A stretch of DNA of 64,000 nt, from the NCBI GenBank assembly GCA_016926625.1, contig JAFGOE010000109.1, positions 1-64,000 of the forward strand. The letters are read 5' to 3'. The DNA comes from Candidatus Zhuqueibacterota bacterium (GTDB lineage: Bacteria; Zhuqueibacterota; Zhuqueibacteria; Thermofontimicrobiales; Thiofontviventaceae). The first letter of the stretch is position 1, and each line of letters begins with the position of its first letter. Position numbers and translations under genes: made by a program. The notes beneath the pieces are model-generated. The model saw nothing but the letters and a program-made list of their open reading frames with translations. It had not been told where the DNA came from and did no database searches. This document shows, one piece after another, positions 1-11,119 of this stretch.

Positions 1-1365
1 CTGTTGTACGTTATCGTAATCCGTATCATTCAGATGATACAGCAGAATTTCAATGGAGCGGGTTCCGTTTCGGGTGGCGATCGCGTTTATCGGATCTCCG
101 TAACGCGTACCTGATACGTTCACCCGTTCATCGCTGAGCCATCCGAGCGCCTCGAAACTATTGAACACGGGTCGCTTGATCACCGCATCCGCTATAGGGC
201 GCCACTCTTCCCCCAAAACCGTCGCCAGACCGAAATGTGACTTAAAATTTTTGGGTAACGGCAGTGTCCAAAAGCATAATATATCCGGAATATATCGTTC
301 CCCTCTCAGGTCCCGCATGTTAAAAATCATGTCGATCTCTTTGACCAACCAGGCTGCCACATAGCGAGTATTCAGCCATTGGTTCAGAGCTGGTGTCGGT
401 CCATTTTCCGTAATAATGATGGTCGGATCATACTCGAGCAAACCGCTACCCTGATTAATCGCCAGGTCCGCAAACGTCTCCATCCTGTTTCTGATCCAAT
501 CCGCTGTGCCATAGTTATGGCGCGACACAAAATCCACCCTGGATCCGGTCGTCCCCGTCGCGTAGTTGGTACCCGAAATACAGTGAGGATACCATTTTGT
601 GATAAATAAATCGATATCACCTGCAATGGCCGGACCGCCGATCCTGATCCTATCGTGTGCAGCTAAAGCGCCGGCTACTGTATAATCGTATAATTTGAAG
701 TACGCCAGGAAATCCGCTCTATCCTTATAAGCCACCTGGTCAGGATTCGGTATCCAGAAAAATTCATCAAGATCCGGTTCATTCCATACTTCGAAGTACC
801 ATTTTTCGATCTCCGCTGCGCCATATCGCTGCTTGAGGTGTTTCACCGTTTCGTAGACCATGTTTTTCCATAGATCATGGTCTTTAGGCGGTGAAACGGC
901 TGAATTGGTCCACGGATTGATTTTGTTCGGATCTGAGGCCAGTTTCATCGGCATGAAACTAAAGTTTACGATCGGAATCAAGCCATAACTCAATACCGCA
1001 TCAAAATGGCGGTCCACCACGTCCCAATTGTAGCTGACGACGCCGTTATCATCTTCAACATAGACGTAACCACCAATTTCTTCGTGGTTAGCGGCCTTGG
1101 TATCGGTAAACATACATTTACAGCTGAAATAATTAAAGACTTCTCGTCCGTGACTGTTCGCCTCTTTCAACATCTCAAAATAAGTGACGTTCGGCGGTGC
1201 CATTACGCCATGGTCAAATGATTCCTGACCTAATCCCCCCCAAAATTGATTGTATTTTCCCAAACTTTGTTGAGCATCCACATTCACTGCATAATGTTGA
1301 CCCGTGACAGTGGACGTGAACATCAAAAAGCACATGGAAAATAACCCGATTACATGACTGCGCAT
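1..1365 (-). CDS. Exported GH39-type glycoside hydrolase (PslG-like), 3' end outside window
   Basis: I translated this frame by hand: it is open for 455 codons from an ATG at 1365 and runs off the left edge, so the C-terminus is missing. Residues 1-22 look like a signal peptide (hydrophobic stretch ending near TVTGQ), so the enzyme is probably periplasmic or secreted. WNEPD near residue 194 (acid/base Glu about 196) and IITENGP near 317 (candidate nucleophile Glu about 320) fit a clan-A TIM barrel of GH39 type, the family of beta-xylosidases, alpha-L-iduronidases and PslG. An AGAGG ribosome-binding sequence lies 6-7 bases upstream, and the gene follows the O-antigen-ligase-like gene by 16 bases. 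From its place in the exopolysaccharide locus I infer that it trims or releases the polymer. Other clan-A families cannot be excluded. Confidence 0.82.
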   Translation of the reverse strand, partial: MRSHVIGLFSMCFLMFTSTVTGQHYAVNVDAQQSLGKYNQFWGGLGQESFDHGVMAPPNVTYFEMLKEANSHGREVFNYFSCKCMFTDTKAANHEEIGGYVYVEDDNGVVSYNWDVVDRHFDAVLSYGLIPIVNFSFMPMKLASDPNKINPWTNSAVSPPKDHDLWKNMVYETVKHLKQRYGAAEIEKWYFEVWNEPDLDEFFWIPNPDQVAYKDRADFLAYFKLYDYTVAGALAAHDRIRIGGPAIAGDIDLFITKWYPHCISGTNYATGTTGSRVDFVSRHNYGTADWIRNRMETFADLAINQGSGLLEYDPTIIITENGPTPALNQWLNTRYVAAWLVKEIDMIFNMRDLRGERYIPDILCFWTLPLPKNFKSHFGLATVLGEEWRPIADAVIKRPVFNSFEALGWLSDERVNVSGTRYGDPINAIATRNGTRSIEILLYHLNDTDYDNVQQ

Positions 1366-1381
1366 TCTTCAAACCTCTCGT

Positions 1382-2788
1382 TTACATTTTCTTTTGGGGT
1401 TCAACCGAATAGGACTCGACCTGTACTCGCATTCGTTCATCCAGTTCTATCCGCTGACTATTATTTCGTTTCATATATTTTATTTTCATATCCTGGAAGA
1501 TCCGATATGTGGCAATGACCACGCCGACCACAATCCAGAGATGACTGCTCACCTGGTCCGATATCCATAAATCAGGCCCCACATACGAGGCGAGTAAAAG
1601 TCCGGCTACAACACTGAGCAACGCGCTTCCCTGGTTCGAAATTACAAAATTGCGAACTTTCCTGATCTTCATCGATTGTCTGAGGAATCCCAATATGATC
1701 AGCATAAATAAAGCGAAACCCACAATCCCTGCCTCTGACATGACTAATAAATATAGATTATGCGTGAAAATAGGGGTCGTTTTATGAAAATTGAAGTTCT
1801 TATAACCGCATCCAAAATACGGATGCAGCTTTATTAAACGATATGCATCTCTGTCTAACTCTTTCCTGTTCTCCAGTTGTGACTTATAATCGCTCTCGTA
1901 TTGTCCGTAAAATCGATCATAGATTCGTTTCCCATATCTAACCGAAAAGACTGACGCCATGACCAGTACGACGACGATCACTCTCATGAGTACCCTTTTT
2001 GTCCTGCCACTACCGCTCCGTAATAAATCCAGAAATATGGTGAGAACCATTCCAAATAACAATCCGATCCACGACCCTCTATTGCCCGTCGTATACAGAG
2101 TGAAGGCAGACAGACAAAATACAAATACATAGAAATAAATCTTTTTGGAACCCTTGTTTTTAAATTCGATGACCATCTGCCGAAATATCAGCGGCAGCAA
2201 CAACAGTTGATACGTACCATATTGGTTCGCGTGATGAAATGTAGAACGCGTTCGCCAGAACATGAACGTCGTGAAGTCCCTGGTGACGAAACCAATGTGA
2301 AAAAATGGAATCTTATACTGAAATAATGCGATGACCGAAGTGACGATCAAGCCGATAGCAATGCTCTTCAACATATAATCGATTGTTGACATGTTTCGGC
2401 TGACGCTTAAAATCGTTATCAGGTATAAAAAATTCAACAGAACCGTGACCACGCCGCTTATCGCCAGAGCCGGATCATAAGCCTGAAATGATGATATCAG
2501 CAACCACACGATCAGCAATACGGACGGCAGTATGATCGACATCGTTATCCTGTCTTGTTTTCGTATCGTGATCTTCGGTTTCTTGCTCATCACCAGCGCT
2601 GCGATCAGGAACAGGTGCGTAAGTCTGATGTCAAGTGCAATAAATTCTACCCATACACCACCCCACCACGGAGCCGAAATCAACGCAGCCGACATCATGA
2701 TGTCCACCGGCTTCTTCAATTTCAATACCCCTGCAGCCAGCCCTAACGCCAGGCTCGTAAATATTATCGCACCAGTTAATTCACCCAT
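1382..2788 (-). CDS. O-antigen ligase / Wzy-type polymerase family membrane protein
   Basis: This 468-residue protein is hydrophobic almost throughout, with roughly 11-12 predicted membrane segments. The Wzy_C/WaaL signature is visible: TTGNRGSWIGLLFG in the middle, then a larger periplasmic stretch and FTHNLYLLVMSEAG before the last helices. Family members either polymerise lipid-linked repeat units or ligate finished chains to an acceptor on the periplasmic side. It is the only such gene in the locus and a Wzx flippase and Wzc/Wza genes are present, so polymerase is the more economical reading, but sequence alone does not separate polymerase from ligase. It lies between a GT4 gene and the GH39 gene in the same transcriptional direction. 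Confidence 0.85.
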   Translation of the reverse strand: MGELTGAIIFTSLALGLAAGVLKLKKPVDIMMSAALISAPWWGGVWVEFIALDIRLTHLFLIAALVMSKKPKITIRKQDRITMSIILPSVLLIVWLLISSFQAYDPALAISGVVTVLLNFLYLITILSVSRNMSTIDYMLKSIAIGLIVTSVIALFQYKIPFFHIGFVTRDFTTFMFWRTRSTFHHANQYGTYQLLLLPLIFRQMVIEFKNKGSKKIYFYVFVFCLSAFTLYTTGNRGSWIGLLFGMVLTIFLDLLRSGSGRTKRVLMRVIVVVLVMASVFSVRYGKRIYDRFYGQYESDYKSQLENRKELDRDAYRLIKLHPYFGCGYKNFNFHKTTPIFTHNLYLLVMSEAGIVGFALFMLIILGFLRQSMKIRKVRNFVISNQGSALLSVVAGLLLASYVGPDLWISDQVSSHLWIVVGVVIATYRIFQDMKIKYMKRNNSQRIELDERMRVQVESYSVEPQKKM

Positions 2789-2813
2789 AATTATTTACTT
2801 CATCATCTTTCGT

Positions 2814-4061
2814 TTATGAATGCAACACGCGTTGATACACCTCGTTTAATCGCTCATAATGGATTTCCGGACTGTGTTCCGTCTCCACGTAGCGCCTGGC
2901 TGCCTTTCCCATGCGCTTGACCAGATCACGTTGCCGGGCCAGCTCGTTGATCTTATCGGCGAGATCTTCCACTGAGCCGGGTTCGAACAGCAAGCCGGTC
3001 TCTCCGACGATAATCTGTTCCTTGATGCTACCCAGATTCGATCCAATCACCGGCTTTCCCATGGCGAAACTTTCATAAATACTGTTCGGATTGTTCTCAT
3101 ACCATATCGAGGGACAGATCGTAAACATGGCATCTTTGATAATCTGTTTTATCTCAGCGATCGGTTTATACCCTATAAAATCAATGCGACTTAAATCGCA
3201 ATCGGCTACCTGATCGAAAACGTTCTTCGCTTCGGGGCTCTCGTGATTTCCGATCATGATGAGTCTGAGATTCGGACTGACCTTGTTCATTGCCCTGATA
3301 AGCAGATGCACCCCTTTTTCGATCGCAATTCGCCCGATATAGACGATATAGTTTTCAGAATCGTACACGGGCTCATATTCGGCGACTGGCACAAATGTCG
3401 GGACGTGCACCAGTTGGCTTTCCGGGAAACCGTACTCGATCATCTTCTGCTTCAGAAAGGACGACGGCACGATGAAACAATTCACTCTATCAAACGTGCT
3501 CTTCAAGCGATGAAGGCATAGCGACATCATGCGTACGGTACTGACTGCGAACGAATGCTGTACACAGCGATATCTGACGCTGCAAAGCAATGAAGTCTTA
3601 CATTTTTCACAGATCGCAGAATCTCTTAAGAAATGTTCAGAAGGACACATGAGCTGATAATTGGACAAACGCGCCACCACGGGCACGCCGAATTTATGTG
3701 CCGCATCGAACAGGCTGTATGAGAGCACCGTATGAATTTGCAGCGTCTGGATCAAATCCGGCTTACATTCGCTAATTACCGTCTCCAGTCTTTTCCTGGC
3801 ATCAAACGAATAGATCGCGTTCATCGCGGCCTTCGCCTTCTGAAACAGAGTTAAATTCATCTCCTTGAAATAGACCTGATTCGATCCGCCCGGAGGGTTT
3901 ACAAAATAATGACTGTATTGACTCTCCTGATTACGCGAATAGGAAACGCTGAACGGAATGATCTCATGACCTTGCCGATTTAAGAGATCGATCAACGAAA
4001 ACATATATCGTTCGGGACCGCCGCTAACAAAATATCGATAATTACAGATTACAATTTTCAT
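2814..4061 (-). CDS. GT4 family glycosyltransferase with Cys cluster
   Basis: A 415-residue GT-B fold retaining transferase. The N-terminus (MKIVICNYRYFVSGGPERY) has the glycine-rich loop typical of GT4 acceptor domains. The C-terminal half carries YIGRIAIEKG and YENNPNSIYESFAMGKPVIG, with the E-x7-E pair that contacts the nucleotide-sugar. Around residues 130-170 there is a cysteine cluster (CPSEHFL, CEKC, LLC, YRC) seen in a subgroup of capsule GT4 enzymes, which could bind a metal. Sugar donor and acceptor cannot be predicted. The gene follows the first asparagine-synthetase-like gene by 18 bases, within the polysaccharide operon. Confidence 0.9.
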   Translation of the reverse strand: MKIVICNYRYFVSGGPERYMFSLIDLLNRQGHEIIPFSVSYSRNQESQYSHYFVNPPGGSNQVYFKEMNLTLFQKAKAAMNAIYSFDARKRLETVISECKPDLIQTLQIHTVLSYSLFDAAHKFGVPVVARLSNYQLMCPSEHFLRDSAICEKCKTSLLCSVRYRCVQHSFAVSTVRMMSLCLHRLKSTFDRVNCFIVPSSFLKQKMIEYGFPESQLVHVPTFVPVAEYEPVYDSENYIVYIGRIAIEKGVHLLIRAMNKVSPNLRLIMIGNHESPEAKNVFDQVADCDLSRIDFIGYKPIAEIKQIIKDAMFTICPSIWYENNPNSIYESFAMGKPVIGSNLGSIKEQIIVGETGLLFEPGSVEDLADKINELARQRDLVKRMGKAARRYVETEHSPEIHYERLNEVYQRVLHS

Positions 4062-4079
4062 CAGATAGATAATGCCCAG

Positions 4080-5981
<1,902 letters not shown>

Positions 5982-6027
5982 GATAAGTTTATTTTCTTTT
6001 AACGATGTTAAGCTTTTTAAATTCTAT

Positions 6028-7917
6028 TTAGCCGATATATAATCGGTGCCAGACTTCAAAGGTTAGCAGTCCCCATAAATGCTCACCTAAATTTTGTTTG
6101 CCTTCCTTGTGGATACCGATCGTCTCTTCCACTCCTTTTTTATTAAAGTAGTGTAAGACACGACTATCCGGAGCGAGCAACATTTTTTTCACGAACGGCT
6201 CGAGTTCGTCCTTGAACCATATCGCTAACGGGGGCTCGAATCCGTGTTTTTGTTTCGTGTGAATTTCCTGGGGTAATTTATCCCGCATCGCTCTGTGAAT
6301 GAGGTACTTCGTCTTAAAGCCCTTCACCTTCAGCGATGGCGGGACGGTCGCCGCAAACTCCACCAACTTATAATCCAGGTACGGGTTTCTGGCGACGAGT
6401 GAGTTCGCGATGCATGTTCGCTCAGTCTTCGCCAACACCGAATTGACAAACCGAAATCGTATATCAGTATAATTTACTCTATTTAACAGTTCTTTGCCAC
6501 TTGTTTTATCAAAAAACTCTTCGATCATTCGATGATTGTCGCTCGATATAGCGCGTTTGATATCATCGTTGTACAGCCGATCCTTCTGGTCCTGACGAGC
6601 CCACGAGATCTTATTCTTATAACGATCAATAAACGGAAGGTTGGCATCGTGTACGATTTTCTGAAACCGTTCGACAGAATACGCGTATTTGACCGGCAAC
6701 ACCTTTCCTGCTATCTGCAGCATCCCGGGGATCAGGCTTCTGGAAATAATTCCGGGAATTTTACGATAGTACTCGCTGTATAACATTCCCGGGTAGGTTG
6801 TATAACCAGCCAGCAATTCGTCTCCTCCGTCACCCGTAAATACGGCGTCGACATATTTTTTCGTCTCTCGCGCCAGATAATAACTGGGCAACGCGGATGA
6901 GTCGCCGAAGGGCTGATCGAAGAACGTGATAATTTTGGGTAATAATTCCTCCACGCTCTCCTTATCCACGACGAACTCATGATGATTCGTTTTACAATAA
7001 TTTGCCATAATGCGTTGATAATAGCTCTCATCATACCCCTTCTCCTTGAACGCGATAGAGAAGGTATTGACCGGATTGGGCGTCATTTCGCTTAACAGGG
7101 AAACGACTGAGCTGGAATCCATACCGCCACTCAGATATGAACCGTACGATAGATTCCCCATCAATCGTATTTTTATAGCTTCGTTCAATAATTCCAGCAG
7201 CCGCTCCTCATATTCTGCCACTGATTTGACATGGTTCTCCTGATAATCATAGTCCCAATACCGTTTGACTTCCACCCTGTTATTTTGAAATCTAAGATAG
7301 CAACCGGCTGGTAATTTATGCAACTCGTTGTAGATGGTCAGAGGTTCTGGTATCAACCGATAGGAGAAGAAGTGATCCATGGCGTTGAAATTGATCGATT
7401 TGACAATCGATCCCTCCTTCAAAATCGCCTTCATTTCCGAAGCAAACAGAAACGAATCGTTACACTGTGCGTAAAATAGCGGTCTGGCGCCGATGCGATC
7501 ACGATATAATAACAAAAGATTCTTGTTCGCGTCCCAAATGGCAAAGGCAAACACGCCACGCAATTTATGAACGAAATCTTCCCCGTACTCTTCGTACAGA
7601 TGAGGGATCACCTCATAATCAGCGTTCGATCGCAGCGAGTGCTTCTTGGCGTACAGATCAGCCTTTAATTCTTCATAGTTATACAGTTCACAATCGGCTA
7701 CGGCGATGATCGTCCTGTTTTGATTAGCGGGTAATTCGTTATCGTTTTGATCCTTAAATAATTTCAGCGTTCGTTGTCCGAACGCAACGGAGCCGTTGAT
7801 TCCCACTAACAGATGGTCCGGCCCTCGATGTATCATCGTCCCGGTGCAGTCAGTGATCTTTTGCTGTAAAACAGATTGATCCGCTATTTTGCTTAGTATT
7901 CCACAGATTCCGCTCAT
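6028..7917 (-). CDS. Asparagine synthetase-like protein with Cys2 replaced by Ser
   Basis: This 629-residue AsnB homologue has a full synthetase domain, including LSGGMDSSSVV and TGDGGDELLAGY. The N-terminus reads MSGICGILSK: the nucleophile at position 2 is Ser (codon AGC, one base from TGC). The substrate-binding FNGEIYN is changed to VADCELYN, with the conserved Asn replaced by Asp, while HRGPD at 30-34 and Asp100 remain. No alternative start restores Cys2. Glutaminase activity is therefore doubtful. The enzyme might use free ammonia, ammonia from a partner, or another amine, as beta-lactam synthetase does with an intramolecular amine. It lies 46 bases upstream of the intact AsnB gene at 4080-5981, suggesting linked function. 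Confidence 0.9.
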   Translation of the reverse strand: MSGICGILSKIADQSVLQQKITDCTGTMIHRGPDHLLVGINGSVAFGQRTLKLFKDQNDNELPANQNRTIIAVADCELYNYEELKADLYAKKHSLRSNADYEVIPHLYEEYGEDFVHKLRGVFAFAIWDANKNLLLLYRDRIGARPLFYAQCNDSFLFASEMKAILKEGSIVKSINFNAMDHFFSYRLIPEPLTIYNELHKLPAGCYLRFQNNRVEVKRYWDYDYQENHVKSVAEYEERLLELLNEAIKIRLMGNLSYGSYLSGGMDSSSVVSLLSEMTPNPVNTFSIAFKEKGYDESYYQRIMANYCKTNHHEFVVDKESVEELLPKIITFFDQPFGDSSALPSYYLARETKKYVDAVFTGDGGDELLAGYTTYPGMLYSEYYRKIPGIISRSLIPGMLQIAGKVLPVKYAYSVERFQKIVHDANLPFIDRYKNKISWARQDQKDRLYNDDIKRAISSDNHRMIEEFFDKTSGKELLNRVNYTDIRFRFVNSVLAKTERTCIANSLVARNPYLDYKLVEFAATVPPSLKVKGFKTKYLIHRAMRDKLPQEIHTKQKHGFEPPLAIWFKDELEPFVKKMLLAPDSRVLHYFNKKGVEETIGIHKEGKQNLGEHLWGLLTFEVWHRLYIG

Positions 7918-7942
7918 AATTTACTCTCGTATGGTTTTAGTG

Positions 7943-9334
7943 TTAGCCCAGATATCCAAGTGCTTTCAATCGTTTCTTAACAGCGTCATCAAAATTCGCC
8001 TCTTTATTTTCGATTTCGGCCGATTTAAACTCATTTTGCCAGTCTTTGATCTTGGTGCGCAGTTCCTGAGCGACATTTACCTCCTTATCAATGAGGTTTC
8101 TAAGCTCATGGGGATCATTTTTTAAATCATACAGCTCAGATTCAAATTCAGCAGATTGAATCAGTTTGTAACTCTCTGTGCGGATCGCTATCTTTCGATC
8201 CAGTTCCCACTGCTTGAGATGATCAAAATTGACATCAGGGTATGTTTCTCGTAAACCCTTCAAATCTTTATAACGCTCGGAAATTGTAAACGAGCGCCGT
8301 CCCTTACTGCTCTCCAGGGGCGGCATGGAGAACCCCTGTATCGCGGCTGAATCGATGCCGGATAAGTTCAATACCTGATTTAAGCTGGGCAAAATGTCAA
8401 GCGTCTGCACCATACCCGTCTCCCGATGGCCCGGTTTAAAAACAGATGGGTATCTTATCAATAATGGTACCCGCAGCAGGCAGTCGTATAAAACATAGTA
8501 ATGATCCATATGCCGATGTTCGCCCAGGCTTTCGCCATGATCGGACGTCAAGATAAATATCGTATTGTCCAGATCACCTTTGGTCTTTAAAAAGTCAACA
8601 AGCCGCCCCAGCTCAGAGTCCTGATATGCCAGAGCACCATCGTACAAATCGTTCGATTGACGAAAATCCTGATCGCTCATCTTGACGATACCTGCATAAT
8701 AAGCCTTCGGATCCTGATTTACTACGCTCGCCTGTTTATATGTCATTCCCTGGGGAAGGAATTTTGCGTTGAATGGGGGAGGAACCTGGTACGGCAGATG
8801 TAATTCACCGTAATGAACGAACATAAAATAGGGCACCGATTTATCGTGTGCCTTTACCCAGTCCATAATATTTCGATTGATCGCATGTGACCATGAATCT
8901 TTGCCGTGAAGGCGGATATAATTCAGCAGCCGTAGCGATTTATGTTTAAGCGTGGAGTAGTGAAAATCGTAGAACTGATCAAATCCTCTGGTCAGACCGG
9001 TAGCGTCGCTGATCCAGTCGTTCGTGCAGAATCCCACGGTATCGTAGCCATTTTTTTTCATGATTTCAGCCATTGTGGGATATTTTCCATCGTAAACGTG
9101 ATTCTCATTATGCACGCCATGCTTCGACGGGAAGGTTCCGGTGAACATCGACGTATGCGAAGGCAGGGTCCAACCCGCGGCTGAAATTGCATTCTCATAA
9201 AGTGTGCTTTCGGATGCCAGTCGATCTATATAAGGCGTCGTTTCACGCTCATACCCGTAACATGAGAAATGATCTGCTCGAGCGGCATCGATGACGATAA
9301 AAATTACATTCGGTTTATTACTACCTTTCATCAT
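7943..9334 (-). CDS. Sulfatase / alkaline phosphatase superfamily enzyme, Thr at nucleophile position
   Basis: About 463 residues, soluble, with no signal peptide or membrane anchor. NVIFIVIDAARADHFSCYG provides the first metal aspartate, and LTSDHGESLGEHRHMDHY the second metal site. The active-site loop reads AGWTLPSHTSMFTG, so the residue equal to the formylglycine Cys/Ser of true sulfatases is Thr (about residue 56). That points to a phospho- or sulfotransferase/hydrolase using an unmodified Thr rather than a classical sulfatase. The frame extends to an ATG at 9364, overlapping the upstream gene, but a GAAGAGGA sequence sits directly before the double ATG at 9334/9331, so I place the start there. 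It probably modifies the polymer or its precursor. Confidence 0.87.
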   Translation of the reverse strand: MMKGSNKPNVIFIVIDAARADHFSCYGYERETTPYIDRLASESTLYENAISAAGWTLPSHTSMFTGTFPSKHGVHNENHVYDGKYPTMAEIMKKNGYDTVGFCTNDWISDATGLTRGFDQFYDFHYSTLKHKSLRLLNYIRLHGKDSWSHAINRNIMDWVKAHDKSVPYFMFVHYGELHLPYQVPPPFNAKFLPQGMTYKQASVVNQDPKAYYAGIVKMSDQDFRQSNDLYDGALAYQDSELGRLVDFLKTKGDLDNTIFILTSDHGESLGEHRHMDHYYVLYDCLLRVPLLIRYPSVFKPGHRETGMVQTLDILPSLNQVLNLSGIDSAAIQGFSMPPLESSKGRRSFTISERYKDLKGLRETYPDVNFDHLKQWELDRKIAIRTESYKLIQSAEFESELYDLKNDPHELRNLIDKEVNVAQELRTKIKDWQNEFKSAEIENKEANFDDAVKKRLKALGYLG

Positions 9335-9341
9335 ATCCTCT

Positions 9342-11078
9342 TCAGTTTGAATTCTCCATATCATCCGATTTCACCAGATATTTTCCGATCGCCAGATACT
9401 GCAGATGTCCCTGCTTAAACGATCGTATAGCATCTCGAGGTGAGCATACAATAGGTTCCTCATGCATATTAAAACTCGTGTTCACTATGCTGGGTATGCC
9501 GGTCAACTTATGATATTCATTCAAAATCTTGTAGTAACTCGGATTTTGATGCTCGGAGATAAGCTGAGGTCGCGCCGTACCGTCCACATGAACCGTTGCC
9601 GGTGATTTTTCTTTCATAAAATCGGTGCAATCGAATGTTATCGTCATAAAACCAGCCGTATATTCAGCACCATGGATATTTTTATAACACTTATCGGCAT
9701 GTTCTGCCAGTGTTACCGGGGCAAACGGCATGAATTCGGTTCGCTTCAATCGCTTATTCAGCCAGTCATTCACCGTCGGATCTGTCGCTGGATATAGGAT
9801 GGATCGATTTCCCAGGGCTCTGGGACCGTATTCCATGCGACCGTTAAATCTCGCCACGATGCTGTTATCAGCCAATAATTGTGCAATTTTAGTCTCGATA
9901 TCCTCATAATATTCAAAAGGCACGTTTTCGGCTACCAGTGCCTGTCGGATATCCTCATCGGAATAGTCCGGACCCAGATAGACGTTGTTCAGATTGGACT
10001 TCACTGCGCCGTTCCTTCTGATATCGAAGTATAGCGCAGCTCCGGAAGGTATGCCGCCATCGGACATGTTCGGAAACACGTAAACATTTTTAATGCCATC
10101 CACCTCGAACACGCGTTGATTCAATTTTACATTGGCGAAGCTACCACCGACCAGGAGCAGGTTTTCGATCTTATATTTCTTAACGCAGTTGGTGACCAGT
10201 TCCACAAAGACTTCTTCGAAACGACGCTGCAACACAGCGGCGACATCCTCACGCGAATATTGATCCAGCAATTGCCGCATTAGATTATTTTTGAAGATCG
10301 GAATTTTATGATGCCACAGTTTACCCATCATAAAGGGCGCTTTAATCTTAAAGCCATCACATACCAGTAGATCTTTGACTTTCTCATAGGCCGGAGAGTT
10401 ATGATCACCATAGGCGGCAAGCCCGACAATCTTTCCCTCATGTCTGTTCGCTTTGAAACCGAACCATTTGGTGATGCTCGCGTAATAATGACCCGGAGAA
10501 TGCGGGTAATAACTTCTGGAAACGACCTTAATATCCTTCCCTTTTCCGATGCTCACCATGACCGAAGCAAAATCACCCCAATAATCAGCAGAGATAATCA
10601 GCGCTTCATCAAATGTGCACGTAAAAAACGCTGAAGCAGCATGGGTTACATGATGCTCAACTCGATGAAATTCGGCTTTGCGAAACATCTTTTTTAATTT
10701 TCTAATATCCTGATAATGGCTGAAACCCACTCTCAGATATGATTTTATGATGATGTAAAAAGACATTAAAAATTGTTTGATAAAATCGACCAGACCCGGA
10801 TATGGGGCACCATTTTTCGAGAACACATTTAACGGATAAAGTGGTACGACATTCGTCAATAAGTCTTTCGCCTTACTCATCTCCGGAATGATGACATGCT
10901 TGATATCTTCTGGTTTCAATCCGGATATCTTCAAGACAGCTTCGATCGAATGTTTCGGAAAGCCGGACTGGTTTTTCACACGAGTGAATCGCTCCTCGTT
11001 GACAGCGGCAATTAATTTTCCATTTTCAACGATCACCGCCCCAGCTTCATGTTCTGAACTATACGATAATACGGCCAT
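9342..11078 (-). CDS. Carbamoyltransferase, NodU/CmcH/TobZ family
   Basis: A 578-residue enzyme that transfers a carbamoyl group from carbamoyl phosphate via carbamoyl-adenylate to a hydroxyl. The N-terminal Kae1-like fold begins MAVLSYSSEHEAGA and contains HHVTHAASAFFT near residue 140, with the metal-binding histidines. The C-terminal part has NGRMEYGPRALGNRSILYP near 415, the YrdC-like/CmcH signature. Length fits the family. NodU carbamoylates Nod-factor sugars, and relatives occur in capsule loci. Here it lies between an acyltransferase and the sulfatase-like gene, so carbamoylation of a sugar hydroxyl in this polysaccharide is the natural inference. Confidence 0.92.
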   Translation of the reverse strand: MAVLSYSSEHEAGAVIVENGKLIAAVNEERFTRVKNQSGFPKHSIEAVLKISGLKPEDIKHVIIPEMSKAKDLLTNVVPLYPLNVFSKNGAPYPGLVDFIKQFLMSFYIIIKSYLRVGFSHYQDIRKLKKMFRKAEFHRVEHHVTHAASAFFTCTFDEALIISADYWGDFASVMVSIGKGKDIKVVSRSYYPHSPGHYYASITKWFGFKANRHEGKIVGLAAYGDHNSPAYEKVKDLLVCDGFKIKAPFMMGKLWHHKIPIFKNNLMRQLLDQYSREDVAAVLQRRFEEVFVELVTNCVKKYKIENLLLVGGSFANVKLNQRVFEVDGIKNVYVFPNMSDGGIPSGAALYFDIRRNGAVKSNLNNVYLGPDYSDEDIRQALVAENVPFEYYEDIETKIAQLLADNSIVARFNGRMEYGPRALGNRSILYPATDPTVNDWLNKRLKRTEFMPFAPVTLAEHADKCYKNIHGAEYTAGFMTITFDCTDFMKEKSPATVHVDGTARPQLISEHQNPSYYKILNEYHKLTGIPSIVNTSFNMHEEPIVCSPRDAIRSFKQGHLQYLAIGKYLVKSDDMENSN

Positions 11079-11119
11079 AAGAAAAGACCCCCATTTTATT
11101 TATTTCATGATGATAATGT

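Noticed and set aside
7943-9364. ATG at 9364 as start of the sulfatase-like gene
   Set aside because: It would overlap the carbamoyltransferase by 23 bases and lacks a ribosome-binding site, whereas GAAGAGGA precedes the ATG pair at 9334/9331.
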